DNA from: Flavobacterium sp. ENC
GTDB taxonomy: Bacteria > Bacteroidota > Bacteroidia > Flavobacteriales > Flavobacteriaceae
DNA length: 64,000 bases
Assembly (NCBI RefSeq): GCF_020991415.1
Contig: NZ_JAJMOY010000005.1
Span: forward strand, 310,001-374,000
Reading direction: 5' to 3'
Made by a program: the position numbers and the translations under genes. The notes beneath the pieces are model-generated. The model made no database searches. It worked only from the letters and a program-made list of their open reading frames with translations, and was not told the DNA's origin. Below, piece after piece: positions 51,478 through 60,729 of the stretch (within the stretch, counting starts at the first letter, position 1; each line of letters begins with the position of its first letter).

Positions 51478-52479
51478 TTATTCATTTAGCATTTTCCAAA
51501 GTTTGTCTTTCAAATCTGTTAAACCTTGTTGGGCCACAGATGAAATAAACATATACGGAATATCCTTAAAAGCAACATCTAATTCTACTTTTAGTTCTGC
51601 TTTAAGCTCATCGTCAAGCATATCACATTTTGAAATAACCAAAAGACGTTCTTTATCCAGCATTTCCGGATTGTATTTTGTCAATTCGTTAACCAAAATA
51701 TCATACTCTCCTTTGATATCAGGAGTATCAACAGGTACTAAGAATAATAAAGTTGAATTACGTTCAATGTGGCGTAAGAAATAATGTCCAAGACCTTTTC
51801 CTTCCGCTGCACCTTCTATAATTCCCGGAATATCTGCAATTACAAAAGACTGAAAATCCCTGTAAGCGACAATTCCTAAGTTTGGTTTTAAGGTTGTAAA
51901 CGGGTAATCGGCAATTTTTGGTTTTGCAGAAGTCAGCACAGACAATAAGGTTGACTTCCCTGCATTAGGAAAACCTACCAAACCTACATCTGCCAGAACT
52001 TTAAGTTCGAGGATCACATCCATTTCCACTCCCGGTAAACCAGGCTGCGCATATCTTGGTGTCTGATTGGTAGAACTTCTAAAGTGCCAGTTTCCTAACC
52101 CTCCTTTACCTCCTTTAGACAGGATTCTTTTTTCTCCGTCTTCGGTAATTTCGAATAAAGTTTCTCCGGTTTCCTTGTCTTTAACAACAGTTCCCAAAGG
52201 CACTTCGATAAATTTATCATCTCCGTCAGCTCCTGTGCTACGGTCTCCTCCTCCATCTCCACCGTGACCGGCTTTAATATGACGCGCAAACTTTAAGTGG
52301 AACAATGTCCAAAGTCCTTTATTCCCCACTAAATATACGTGTCCTCCACGACCACCATCACCACCGTCCGGGCCTCCTTTTTCAATAAATTTCTCTCTAT
52401 GTAAATGTGTAGATCCTTTTCCTCCCTTTCCGGAAGAAACATATATCTTAACATAATCTACAAAATTTCCTTCTGTCAT
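51478..52479 (-). CDS. obgE: GTPase ObgE/CgtA
   Basis: 333 residues. The glycine-rich Obg fold is at 1-160 (VSSGKGGKGSTHLHREKFIE, GGPDGGDGGRGGHVYLVGN). The GTPase domain has GLVGFPNAGKSTLLSVL, DIPGIIEGAAEGKGLGHYFL and SKCDM (G4). It acts in late 50S assembly and stress control. The long C-terminal OCT domain of some Obg proteins is absent. In this cluster a CNNM gene and word repeats lie between adk and obgE. Confidence 0.96.
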   Translation of the reverse strand: MTEGNFVDYVKIYVSSGKGGKGSTHLHREKFIEKGGPDGGDGGRGGHVYLVGNKGLWTLFHLKFARHIKAGHGGDGGGDRSTGADGDDKFIEVPLGTVVKDKETGETLFEITEDGEKRILSKGGKGGLGNWHFRSSTNQTPRYAQPGLPGVEMDVILELKVLADVGLVGFPNAGKSTLLSVLTSAKPKIADYPFTTLKPNLGIVAYRDFQSFVIADIPGIIEGAAEGKGLGHYFLRHIERNSTLLFLVPVDTPDIKGEYDILVNELTKYNPEMLDKERLLVISKCDMLDDELKAELKVELDVAFKDIPYMFISSVAQQGLTDLKDKLWKMLNE

Positions 52480-52483
52480 TGTT

Positions 52484-52520
52484 TTAAATTTCAGATTTTA
52501 GATTTTGGATTTTAGATTAC
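52484..52520. repeat. TTTTAGATT word repeat before obgE
   Basis: TTTCAGATTTTAGATTTTGG continuing into GATTTTAGATTAC: degenerate words with a period of 7-8 bases, immediately upstream of the obgE start. Confidence 0.55.
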
Positions 52521-52561
52521 TCTAATCGTATTACTAAATTCTATTGTTTTTAGTATTCCGT

Positions 52562-52612
52562 CTCAGTCTCATTTTCAGGGCAAACTGCGACTGAATACTG
52601 TGACTGAAAACT
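52562..52612. repeat. Second copy of the CAGTCGCAGT word repeat
   Basis: On the minus strand this stretch carries AGTCACAGTATTCAGTCGC followed by AGT (52584-52605). It matches a 22-base word of the purK-purE array at 60801-60822 in 21 of 22 positions. It lies just after the CNNM gene stop. Confidence 0.75.
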
Positions 52613-52624
52613 ATTTTATTCTCT

Positions 52625-53899
52625 CTACTCTTTAAGTGCTTTTACCAGCACCTTATCAATCTTTACGCCATCCATATCCAGGACTTCAAGCACAAATTTT
52701 TGCCAGATTAATTTCTCCCCTTCTTTCGGAATATGAGAAAGCTCGGTCATAATCATTCCGCTTACGGTATTGACTTCGTAATCATTTGTCAATTCATCCA
52801 ACTCAAAATAAGTCAGGAAATCGTGTAAGGAATAATGTCCGTCAACCAGCCATGAACCATCTTCTCTTTCGATCAGCTGAAATTCATCTTTATAAAAATC
52901 AGAAGCATCGCCTACTAAGGCTTCCAATATATCATTTAGTGTGATAATTCCCTGAAAAACACCATATTCATCTGATACTAAAGCATAGTGAATACCTGTT
53001 TTTTTGAAATTTTCCAACGCTTTATAAGCGGTCGTTTGCTCCATTAAATACGGGGCATCTATCATAATTGCCGATAAATCAAAATGATCGCTTTCGATAT
53101 TGGCAAATATATTTTTAAGCGTTACGATTCCCACAATATCATCGTAATTATCGCTGTAAACCGGATAAACGGTGTGCAAATCCTGTAAAACCAGTTCTTT
53201 TATTTTGGCTTTATCAGCATTTAACGGCAGCATATCTACCGATTTACGGTGTGTCATTAATGAATTCACTTTTCGGTCACCAATATGAAACACACGCTCC
53301 ACGATATCCTGTTCAATTTCCTGAACTTCCCCACCTTCGGTTCCTTCTTTTATAATGGCTTTAATTTCTTCTTCCGTCACTTTTCCGTCTGCGGTTGGTT
53401 TTATTCTCATCACATTCAGTAAAAAATCTGTCGATGAGGTAAGCAGCCAGATGAAAGGAGCTGTAATAATCGAAACGATCTTCATTGGCATGGCTACCAT
53501 TTTCGCAATAGATTCAGGGTAATTCAATCCGATGCGTTTCGGCAGTAATTCTCCCAAAACCAAAGAGAAAAAGGTCAGAACCACTACTACAATTCCCACT
53601 GCAACAGAATGTGCATACGGTTTTAAAACCTGAAATCCGCTAACGAATGTTTCTACATCAATTGTGATTTTATCTCCTGAATAAATACCGGTCAAAATTC
53701 CTATTAAGGTAATTCCGATTTGGACAGTTGATAAAAACTTGTTAGGCGAGTTCGCTAAATCCAACGCTATCCTGGCACTCTTGTTTCCTTTTTTAGCGGC
53801 TGTTTCCAGTCTGTTTTTCCGGGCTGAAATCAGTGCAATTTCAGACATGGAGAAAACTCCGTTTAATAGTATTAGAAAAAATATTATTAGTATTTCCAA
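52625..53899 (-). CDS. CNNM/CorC-family membrane protein (hemolysin-like)
   Basis: 424 residues. The N-terminal DUF21 domain has about four membrane helices (MEILIIFFLILLNGVFSMSE, VLGELLPKRIGLNYPESIAK). A pair of CBS domains spans about residues 200-330 (VFHIGDRKVNSLMTHRKSVD). A CorC/HlyC domain ends the protein (GSWLVDGHYSLHDFLTYFEL). The family exports or senses Mg2+ and Co2+; the hemolysin name is historical. It lies between adk and obgE, bordered by word repeats on both sides, which suggests insertion into a nucleotide/GTPase gene group. Confidence 0.9.
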   Translation of the reverse strand: MEILIIFFLILLNGVFSMSEIALISARKNRLETAAKKGNKSARIALDLANSPNKFLSTVQIGITLIGILTGIYSGDKITIDVETFVSGFQVLKPYAHSVAVGIVVVVLTFFSLVLGELLPKRIGLNYPESIAKMVAMPMKIVSIITAPFIWLLTSSTDFLLNVMRIKPTADGKVTEEEIKAIIKEGTEGGEVQEIEQDIVERVFHIGDRKVNSLMTHRKSVDMLPLNADKAKIKELVLQDLHTVYPVYSDNYDDIVGIVTLKNIFANIESDHFDLSAIMIDAPYLMEQTTAYKALENFKKTGIHYALVSDEYGVFQGIITLNDILEALVGDASDFYKDEFQLIEREDGSWLVDGHYSLHDFLTYFELDELTNDYEVNTVSGMIMTELSHIPKEGEKLIWQKFVLEVLDMDGVKIDKVLVKALKE

Positions 53900-53947
53900 T
53901 TTGTAATTGATTCGTTATTGAATAGTTCGTTATCTGTAATTTGTAAC
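53899..53947. repeat. GTTATT/TTGTAA word repeat upstream of the CNNM gene
   Basis: TTTGTAATTGATTCGTTATT, then GAATAGTTCGTTATCTGTAA and TTTGTAACC. Degenerate words of 8-12 bases directly before the CNNM start. Confidence 0.45.
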
Positions 53948-54068
53948 CTAAATGTATTATAGCCTTATATGTCCCGACAAGTCCTGAACTAAAAAAACTA
54001 ATTTTTCCTCCCAGAAAACAGCAATCCGAAGACGCTTATTTTATGGTATGGAAAAATAGTTTTCTTTT

Positions 54069-54113
54069 ATCCCGATGGCTTCCGGGATGAAACGACAGCT
54101 GGAAAAAGCTTCT
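54069..54113. repeat. Structured intergenic element, copy 2
   Basis: 45 bases with a hairpin ATCCCG-ATGGCTTC-CGGGAT and a right end CGACAGCTGGAAAAAGCTTC. That end matches 15 of 20 positions of the end of the element at 36101-36177, and CCCGATGG matches CCCTGATGG there. It ends inside the adk stop codon, so it lies in the adk 3' region. Confidence 0.55.
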
Positions 54114-54684
54114 ACAAATTATCTATAACTGACGTTAATCGCTCTGTAATTTCTTCGATAGTTCCGATACCGTTTACGGCATAAAACTTATTTTGTTCTT
54201 TATAATAACCAATTAATGGTGCTGTTTTCTCATTGTATTCCTGATATCTCACACGAATTTTCTCTTCGTCCTGATCATCGGGTCTTCCACTTGTTTTTCC
54301 TCTTTCCAACAGGCGGGCTACCAAAATTTCGTCATCAGCTTCTAAAGCGATTGTTGCGGTAACGCTTGAACCAATTGTTGGCAGAAATTTATCCAAAGCC
54401 ACAGCCTGGTCTAAAGTTCTTGGATATCCGTCGAATAAAAATCCTGCAGTATCCGGGTGTTTTTTCACTTCGTCAATTAACATTGCGGTTGTTACTTCGC
54501 AAGGTACCAACTCTCCATTATCCATAAAAACTCTTGCTTTTTTACCCAAATCTGTATCGTTTTTTAAATTAAAACGAAAAATATCTCCGGTTGAAAGATG
54601 TGTTAATTTGTATTTTTCTTTTAAAAATTCTGCCTGAGTTCCTTTTCCTGCTCCCGGCTTTCCAAATAAAACAATGTTAATCAT
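54112..54684 (-). CDS. adk: Adenylate kinase
   Basis: 190 residues, the short-lid form. P-loop LFGKPGAGKGTQAEFLKEKY at residues 5-24, NMP-binding THLSTGDIFR, FDGYPRTLDQAVALDKFL, and RLLERGKTSGRPDDQDEEKI with the lid arginines. It balances ATP, ADP and AMP. It lies 80 bases after hpt on the same strand. No terminator follows, but the structured element at 54069-54113 begins at its stop. Confidence 0.96.
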   Translation of the reverse strand: MINIVLFGKPGAGKGTQAEFLKEKYKLTHLSTGDIFRFNLKNDTDLGKKARVFMDNGELVPCEVTTAMLIDEVKKHPDTAGFLFDGYPRTLDQAVALDKFLPTIGSSVTATIALEADDEILVARLLERGKTSGRPDDQDEEKIRVRYQEYNEKTAPLIGYYKEQNKFYAVNGIGTIEEITERLTSVIDNL

Positions 54685-54764
54685 AATAAGTGTGAGTGTT
54701 GCTTGACTTCTTAATTTTCAAAGAAGTTTAAAATGAATATATAGTTGTGTGTTTTGTTTACAAT

Positions 54765-55295
54765 TTATTCCGCCAATTTATATACTTCCGTCAAATTTCG
54801 CCCTAAACCATCATAGTCTAAACCGTAACCGACAATGAATTTATTCGGAATCCTGATTCCGACATAATCGATTTTAATATCTTTTTTATATGCTTCCGGT
54901 TTAAAGAACAAAGTTGCAATTTTAAAATGTTTTACATTCTGTGCTTTAAACAGGTGTTTTAATTCCTCGATTGTATTCCCTGTATCGACGATATCTTCAA
55001 TGATAACAACAGTCCTGCCGGATAAATCCTGATTGATTCCGATTAACTCCTTAACTGAATTAGTCGATTCCGTGCCTTCATACGAAGCCATTTTGATAAA
55101 TGAAACCTCACACGGTTTTTTATATTTTTTCAGAAAATCGGCAACCACCATAAATGCGCCATTCAGAACTCCAATAAAAATTGGTGTATCATCTCCGAAA
55201 TCATCTTCTACTTGTGCAACTATTTTCGTTAAAGCAAAATCAATTTCTTTTGCCGAAATAAACGGAACAAATTGTTTATCGTGAAGTTGTATCAT
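54765..55295 (-). CDS. hpt: Hypoxanthine phosphoribosyltransferase
   Basis: 176 residues from MIQLHDKQFVPFISAKEID. A 9-codon upstream in-frame extension is set aside because it overlaps the leader. The PRPP-binding motif VVIIEDIVDTGNTIEELKHL and the flexible loop region (KMASYEGTESTNSVKE) identify the purine salvage enzyme making IMP and GMP. A TATCTTTG box lies 24 bases before the start. hpt and adk probably share a transcript. Confidence 0.93.
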   Translation of the reverse strand: MIQLHDKQFVPFISAKEIDFALTKIVAQVEDDFGDDTPIFIGVLNGAFMVVADFLKKYKKPCEVSFIKMASYEGTESTNSVKELIGINQDLSGRTVVIIEDIVDTGNTIEELKHLFKAQNVKHFKIATLFFKPEAYKKDIKIDYVGIRIPNKFIVGYGLDYDGLGRNLTEVYKLAE

Positions 55296-55319
55296 TATTT
55301 TTATGTTTAAAATAATGCG

Positions 55320-55327
55320 CAAAGATA
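55320..55327 (-). promoter_or_regulatory. -7 box of hpt
   Basis: The minus strand reads TATCTTTG, 24 bases ahead of the preferred hpt start. TTG words exist further up but not at the usual spacing. Confidence 0.45.
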
Positions 55328-55479
55328 CAGAATTACAACCAAACTGTTAGTATCAAATTATTTTGAAACAACACTTTTTTATCAATGTTAAATATCAGTT
55401 AATTTTTACATTTCCATTCTGTTATTATTTTTTACATTTACTAAATTGTTGTCTTTAACATATTTAACTCCAAATCACA

Positions 55480-56754
55480 ATGAAAATAATAAGACAAATA
55501 TCTTCGGCTATATTATTAATCGTCTTGACAGCCTGTAACGGGCAGGTCAAAAAAGAAGAAAAAGAAGCGCTGGCAAAACAGCCCGGTAATATTGTCAAAA
55601 CGGCAATCGGGGAAATTACTTTACCGCCACCCTACGCTACCGAATCTAAAACAAATAACAGCCGCGTCCTGAAATGGCCCGAAGGAAAAACACCAAAAGC
55701 ACCCGAAGGTTTTACCGTATCTAAATTTGCAGATGGTCTGGAAAATCCACGTTGGACCTATATTGCACCAAACAACGATATCTTTATTGTGGAAAGCGGT
55801 ACCAGAACCAGTAAAAATCAGATTACGGTTTTTCGTGACGCTGATAAAGACGGGAAATTTGAAACCCGCAATGTTTTTATCTCTGGGCTGAACAGGCCTT
55901 TTGGAATGCTGGTGCTAAAAGATTTTTTCTATATCGCCAATACCGACGGACTTTATCGCTATCCTTATAAAAATAATCCGCTAAAACTGGAAACCCAGGG
56001 CACAAAGATTCTCGAACTTCCTGCCGGCGGCTACAACAATCACTGGACAAGAAATCTACTTGCAAATCCTGACGGAACAAAAATTTATATTTCCGTAGGA
56101 TCAGGAAGTAATGTTGGGGAAAACGGAATGGACAAAGAAGTCCGTCGCGCTGCTATTCTCGAAGTGAATCCCGACGGAACCGGCGAAAAAATCTACGCCT
56201 CCGGAATTAGAAACCCGGTTGGAATGGACTGGAATCCGGCGAATGGTGAACTTTGGACAGCAGTTAATGAGCGTGATGAATTGGGTGATGATCTGGTTCC
56301 TGATTATGCTACAAGCGTTAAAAAAGACGGCTTTTACGGCTGGCCGTATTCGTACTATGGAAACATTTTAGATCCGAGAATGAAAGGCGAACGCAAAGAT
56401 TTAGCCGCAAAAGCAATTGTACCTGATGTGCCTGTTGGCGCTCATACGGCTTCTCTTGGGCTGGCATTTTATACGAAAGATGCTTTTCCGAAAAAATACA
56501 AAAACGGAATTTTTGTGGGGCAGCACGGTTCCTGGAATCGCGCCAAAATTTCGGGTTATAAAGTTATTTTTGTTCCTTTTGCCAATGGAAAACCTTCCGG
56601 TAAACCTGAAGATTTTTTAACCGGATTTGTTGCAGATGAAGCCAAAGCGGAAGTCTACGGACGTCCGGTTGCCGTTACTGTTATGAATGACGGCTCGCTT
56701 CTGGTAAACGATGACAGCGGAAATACCATCTGGAAAGTAACTGCCAATAAATAA
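55480..56754 (+). CDS. PQQ-type sugar dehydrogenase lipoprotein (sorbosone-dehydrogenase-like)
   Basis: 424 residues. Lipoprotein signal with cysteine 19 (LLIVLTACNG). A six-bladed propeller of the glucose/sorbosone dehydrogenase family follows: GLENPRWTYIAPNNDIFIVE, GLNRPFGMLVLKDFFYIANT, SGIRNPVGMDWNPANGELWT, and GQHGSWNRAKISGYKVIFVP. The family oxidises sugars using PQQ in the periplasm. The substrate is unknown. A TonB receptor follows 12 bases later, and no PQQ synthesis genes are in the window. Confidence 0.88.
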   Translation: MKIIRQISSAILLIVLTACNGQVKKEEKEALAKQPGNIVKTAIGEITLPPPYATESKTNNSRVLKWPEGKTPKAPEGFTVSKFADGLENPRWTYIAPNNDIFIVESGTRTSKNQITVFRDADKDGKFETRNVFISGLNRPFGMLVLKDFFYIANTDGLYRYPYKNNPLKLETQGTKILELPAGGYNNHWTRNLLANPDGTKIYISVGSGSNVGENGMDKEVRRAAILEVNPDGTGEKIYASGIRNPVGMDWNPANGELWTAVNERDELGDDLVPDYATSVKKDGFYGWPYSYYGNILDPRMKGERKDLAAKAIVPDVPVGAHTASLGLAFYTKDAFPKKYKNGIFVGQHGSWNRAKISGYKVIFVPFANGKPSGKPEDFLTGFVADEAKAEVYGRPVAVTVMNDGSLLVNDDSGNTIWKVTANK

Positions 56755-56766
56755 CAGCTCCTTTTT

Positions 56767-58860
56767 ATGATCTTAAAAAAATACTGCTTTCTTTATTTTT
56801 TTGCATTGCTTTTTTCACAAACGATCAATGCACAAAATAGGGAAAGCAACACTATTGATTCTCTTCAGACCCAAAAACTCAAAGAAGTGGTGATCAGTCC
56901 GTTTTACATTAACACGGACTTACAAAATGCTCCGGCTTCTATTGGTGTTTTATCCAGAAAAGATTTATTGCAAAATAACACAACCGATATCAGCACTGTT
57001 ATTAATACAATTCCGGGTGTTTTTATGCAGTCGGCGAACTTTACCACCACCCGGATTTCAATTCGTGGCATTGGCGCGAGAACGCCTTACGGCACGAATA
57101 AAATCAGGGCTTTTTATGGCAGTATTCCGCTCACTTCCGGAAACAGTGAAACTGTGATTGATGATATTGATCTTCAAAGCATCAGCCAGGTTGAAATTAT
57201 CAAAGGCCCTCTTTCCAGTGTTTACGGTGCGGGATTAGGCGGCGCGATTTTACTTTCACCTCAACTTTCAAAAACACAGGGACAAAATGCTGGCATAAGT
57301 ACCGTTTTTGGCTCTTACGGTTTATTAAAAAATACCCTGAATTACAGCCTGAATGAAAAACGAGGCAGTTTAAACCTGAGTTATCACAAACTGCAAACCG
57401 ATGGCTGGCGCGAAAATAGTGCCTATAACCGGGAAGGAATTACAATGGCCGGCGAATTGTTTAAGAAGGAAAACAGCAAACTGACTTACTTTTCCAATTA
57501 TACGTATCTCAAATCTTTCATTCCAAGTTCAATCAATAAAACGATGTTTGAAAACAATCCGCAATCCGGTGCCCCAACCTGGGTGGCTTCAAAAGGATAC
57601 AAAGAATACAAATCAACTCTGGGCGGATTGGCTTATGATTTTAAAATCAATGAAAACATACAGAATTCAACTTCGGTTTTTATTAATTACAAAGACAGTA
57701 ATGAACCAAGGCCTTTCGATATTCTGCGTCAATATACTTTTGCAGCCGGTGCAAGAACCCAGTTTTCAGGAAGTTTTAAAATTAAGGAAACCGAGAACCA
57801 GTTTATAACGGGAATCGAATATTTCGCAGACACTTATAAAGGTAATACGTTCGAAAATTTGTATCAGCAGAATAACAGCCAGGGAAGTTTACAGGGAAAC
57901 CAGCTTACCGAAAATGGTCAGAAAAGACATTTTTACAATATCTTTTCGCAAATCAGAACTTTACTTTCGAAACAGTTTGAAATCCAGGCCGGACTAAATT
58001 ACAATAAAACGGCTTTTGAATTGGAGAATTACAACCTCAGTTCGAATCAAAAATACAGTTATGACGGCATTCTTTCACCGCAATTGTCTTTGTTATTTAA
58101 AATCAGTCAGGAAAGAACCTTGTATTTTTCAGCAAGCCGCGGATTTTCATTACCGGCTACCGAAGAAACACTGACCAGCAACGGAACCATTAACCCGGAT
58201 ATCAAACCGGAGAACGGCTATAATTTTGAAGCAGGCGGTAAATTTTATTTTTTCAATAAACAACTGTACACCGAATTGGCCGTTTACCGAATGGAAATAA
58301 AAGATCTATTGGTGGCAAAACGCGTTGGAGACGATCAGTATGTAGGCATAAATGCCGGCAAAACATTTCACGAAGGAATCGAAATAACCTTAAAACACAA
58401 TTGGCCTATTAATTCATTCTGGACAATGAGTTCCTATTTTTCGGGTTCTTTGGGCAAGTATGAATTTAAGGAATACCTGGATAACGGAAATGATTTTTCA
58501 GGAAACAAATTAACCGGAGTTGCCGCGAATAAAGTAAATGCCGGATTGATTTTCAATACTAGATTAGGTATTTATTTTTCTGCTGATTATCAGTTTGTGG
58601 ATGAAATTCCGTTAAACGATGCCAACACCGCGTATTCAGATGTCTACTACCTCATCAATCTTAAGGCTGGTTACGGATTTGAAATTTTGCCTTCCCTGAC
58701 GACCAGTTTTGCTGCCGGAATCAACAATCTTACCAATGAAAAATATGCATCATTGATTTTACCCAACGCTGTCGCAGTCGGAAATGCAACGCCAAGATAT
58801 TATTATCCGGGTCTTCCCGTAAATTATTATGGAACAATCTCATTAAATTACCTATTTTAG
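56767..58860 (+). CDS. TonB-dependent outer-membrane receptor
   Basis: 697 residues. Signal peptide (CFLYFFALLFSQTINAQ). The plug is at about 35-160 (APASIGVLSRKDLLQNNTTD, ISIRGIGARTPYGTNKIRAF, PLSSVYGAGLGGAILLSP). A 22-strand barrel ends in YYGTISLNYLF. It lacks the carboxypeptidase-like domain of SusC proteins, so it is a classical siderophore/cofactor-type receptor. The 12-base spacing to the PQQ-type dehydrogenase suggests co-transcription; import of PQQ or of the enzyme's substrate or product is an inference. Confidence 0.9.
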   Translation: MILKKYCFLYFFALLFSQTINAQNRESNTIDSLQTQKLKEVVISPFYINTDLQNAPASIGVLSRKDLLQNNTTDISTVINTIPGVFMQSANFTTTRISIRGIGARTPYGTNKIRAFYGSIPLTSGNSETVIDDIDLQSISQVEIIKGPLSSVYGAGLGGAILLSPQLSKTQGQNAGISTVFGSYGLLKNTLNYSLNEKRGSLNLSYHKLQTDGWRENSAYNREGITMAGELFKKENSKLTYFSNYTYLKSFIPSSINKTMFENNPQSGAPTWVASKGYKEYKSTLGGLAYDFKINENIQNSTSVFINYKDSNEPRPFDILRQYTFAAGARTQFSGSFKIKETENQFITGIEYFADTYKGNTFENLYQQNNSQGSLQGNQLTENGQKRHFYNIFSQIRTLLSKQFEIQAGLNYNKTAFELENYNLSSNQKYSYDGILSPQLSLLFKISQERTLYFSASRGFSLPATEETLTSNGTINPDIKPENGYNFEAGGKFYFFNKQLYTELAVYRMEIKDLLVAKRVGDDQYVGINAGKTFHEGIEITLKHNWPINSFWTMSSYFSGSLGKYEFKEYLDNGNDFSGNKLTGVAANKVNAGLIFNTRLGIYFSADYQFVDEIPLNDANTAYSDVYYLINLKAGYGFEILPSLTTSFAAGINNLTNEKYASLILPNAVAVGNATPRYYYPGLPVNYYGTISLNYLF

Positions 58861-58884
58861 ATGTTGTATACAAAACCAAATAAA

Positions 58885-59436
58885 ATGTCTTCTGAACTCC
58901 AATTAAAGCTCAACTATGTAACTGCTTATCGGGAAAACCGTCTTAAAGTGGCGCAGGACATTTTGGAAAACAAGCTTTTTTTTGAGGAGTTAGTGGCTGT
59001 TTCTTTTTCGCCTTCAGACAAAAACAATCATAAGGCCTGCTGGATCTTAGAATTTGTATCGTATGAAGAACTGAATTGGCTGCAGCCTTATCTTGATTTT
59101 TTCTGTGCTAATTTGAAAATATTAAAAGACGAAAGTGCGATACGTCCGATTGCAAAAGTAGTGCAGCTTTTGATAAAGTCGCATTATAAGAAAACTGAAA
59201 ACAGCGTTGTACTCTCTGAAAAAAATCTTCAGGATTGCATAGAAACTTCTTTTGACTGGCTTATAAATGATACCAAAGTGGCAACGAAAGCATATTCCAT
59301 AAGAACTTTATACGTATTGGGAAATCATTACGACTGGATTCATCCGGAGCTGCAAATCATTCTGAACAAGGATTATGCAGATCATTCGGCAGCCTACAAA
59401 GCCGTTGCAAAGGAAGTCCTGAAGAAAATAAAATAG
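58885..59436 (+). CDS. Helical-repeat protein of unknown function
   Basis: About 183 residues from MSSELQLKLNYVTAYRENRL. An ATG directly abutting the receptor stop at 58861 would add eight residues. The protein is almost all helical with HEAT/ARM-like pairs (KACWILEFVSYEELNWLQPY, VATKAYSIRTLYVLGNHYDW). No catalytic motif is visible. It is probably the third gene of the dehydrogenase-receptor unit. Function unknown. Confidence 0.7.
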   Translation: MSSELQLKLNYVTAYRENRLKVAQDILENKLFFEELVAVSFSPSDKNNHKACWILEFVSYEELNWLQPYLDFFCANLKILKDESAIRPIAKVVQLLIKSHYKKTENSVVLSEKNLQDCIETSFDWLINDTKVATKAYSIRTLYVLGNHYDWIHPELQIILNKDYADHSAAYKAVAKEVLKKIK

Positions 59437-59504
59437 CTATTACCTCTTTTAAATTCAACACAGATGGCACTACTAATCCTGTTCTGAAAATCAGAAGATG
59501 AAAA

Positions 59505-59532
59505 AAATCGTGAAAATCGTGAAATTAATGGC
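59505..59532. repeat. AATCGTGAAA word repeat before purK
   Basis: AATCGTGAAAATCGTGAAAT, then TAATGGC: an exact duplication of AATCGTGAAA plus a partial third, in the spacer ahead of the purK promoter. Confidence 0.5.
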
Positions 59533-59550
59533 AAAAAAAAGATTAAAAAG

Positions 59551-59558
59551 TATCTTTG
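59551..59558 (+). promoter_or_regulatory. -7 box of purK
   Basis: TATCTTTG lies 16 bases before the purK ATG. No -33 TTG is seen at the right distance. Confidence 0.5.
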
Positions 59559-59574
59559 CAAAAACACAACAACA

Positions 59575-60729
59575 ATGAATTATTTTTCTTCTGATTTTAA
59601 ATTAGGAATTTTAGGTGGCGGGCAATTAGGCAAAATGCTATTGTCAGATACCAGAAAGTTTGACATCCAGACTTATGTTTTAGATCCGAGTGACGAAGCG
59701 CCGAGCAAAATTGCCTGTAATAAATTCTTCAAGGGCGATTTGATGGATTATGAAACAGTTTACGATTTTGGAAAACAAGTTGATGTTTTAACTTTCGAAA
59801 TTGAATTGGTTAATCTGGAAGCTTTAACGCAATTGGAAAACGAAGGCGTAAAAGTCTATCCTTCTCCAAAAACCCTAAAAGGAATTCAAAACAAAGGCGT
59901 ACAAAAAGATTTTTACACCTCAAGCAATATTCCTACAGCCGCGTATTTAAGATTTGACAGTCCGGAGCAATTGCAGAAGTCTGTTGGAAACGATGAAATG
60001 ACCATTCCATTTGTATGGAAATGTACCGAATTCGGTTATGACGGAAATGGCGTAAAAGTCATTCGCCAGATTTCTGATATGGATGATCTTCCTAATTTAG
60101 AATGCATTGCAGAAACGATGGTTCCGTTTAAAAACGAACTGGCTGTAATCGTCTGCAGAAACCCATCCGGAGAAATAAAAACCTATCCTGTTGTCGAAAT
60201 GGAATTCCACCCGGAAGCCAATCAGGTAGAATACGTAATTTGTCCTGCACGTATTGACGAAAAAGTAGCCGAAAAAGCCCGGGCAATCGCTTTGAATGTT
60301 TCTGAAAAATTCAATCACGTTGGTCTTCTGGCTGTGGAAATGTTTCAAACCAGCGACGACGAAATTTTGGTAAACGAAGTGGCTCCGCGTCCGCACAATT
60401 CAGGTCATTATTCTATTGAAGCCAGTTATACTTCACAATTCGAGAATCATTTACGCGCCATTCTGGATCTTCCCTTAGGAAATACAGACAGCAAAGTGGC
60501 CGGAGTGATGGTCAATTTAGTGGGTGCCGAAGGTTTTTCCGGAGATGTCGTTTACGAAAACATTGAAACCATTTTAGGATGGAACGGTGTTACGCCACAT
60601 ATTTACGGTAAAAAACAAACCCGTCCTTTTAGAAAAATGGGTCACGTGACGATAGTAAATGAAAATATGGTGGAAGCGAGACGTATTGCCGAGGAAGTGA
60701 AGAATACGATTAAGGTGATTAGTTTGTAG
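59575..60729 (+). CDS. purK: N5-carboxyaminoimidazole ribonucleotide synthase
   Basis: 384 residues, ATP-grasp family. The N-terminal fold is LGILGGGQLGKMLLSDTRKF. The ATP-grasp core includes PFVWKCTEFGYDGNGVKVIR, and the metal-binding end is EILVNEVAPRPHNSGHYSIE. It converts AIR plus bicarbonate and ATP to N5-CAIR in purine synthesis. purE, the next enzyme, follows after a 260-base repeat-filled spacer. Confidence 0.96.
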   Translation: MNYFSSDFKLGILGGGQLGKMLLSDTRKFDIQTYVLDPSDEAPSKIACNKFFKGDLMDYETVYDFGKQVDVLTFEIELVNLEALTQLENEGVKVYPSPKTLKGIQNKGVQKDFYTSSNIPTAAYLRFDSPEQLQKSVGNDEMTIPFVWKCTEFGYDGNGVKVIRQISDMDDLPNLECIAETMVPFKNELAVIVCRNPSGEIKTYPVVEMEFHPEANQVEYVICPARIDEKVAEKARAIALNVSEKFNHVGLLAVEMFQTSDDEILVNEVAPRPHNSGHYSIEASYTSQFENHLRAILDLPLGNTDSKVAGVMVNLVGAEGFSGDVVYENIETILGWNGVTPHIYGKKQTRPFRKMGHVTIVNENMVEARRIAEEVKNTIKVISL

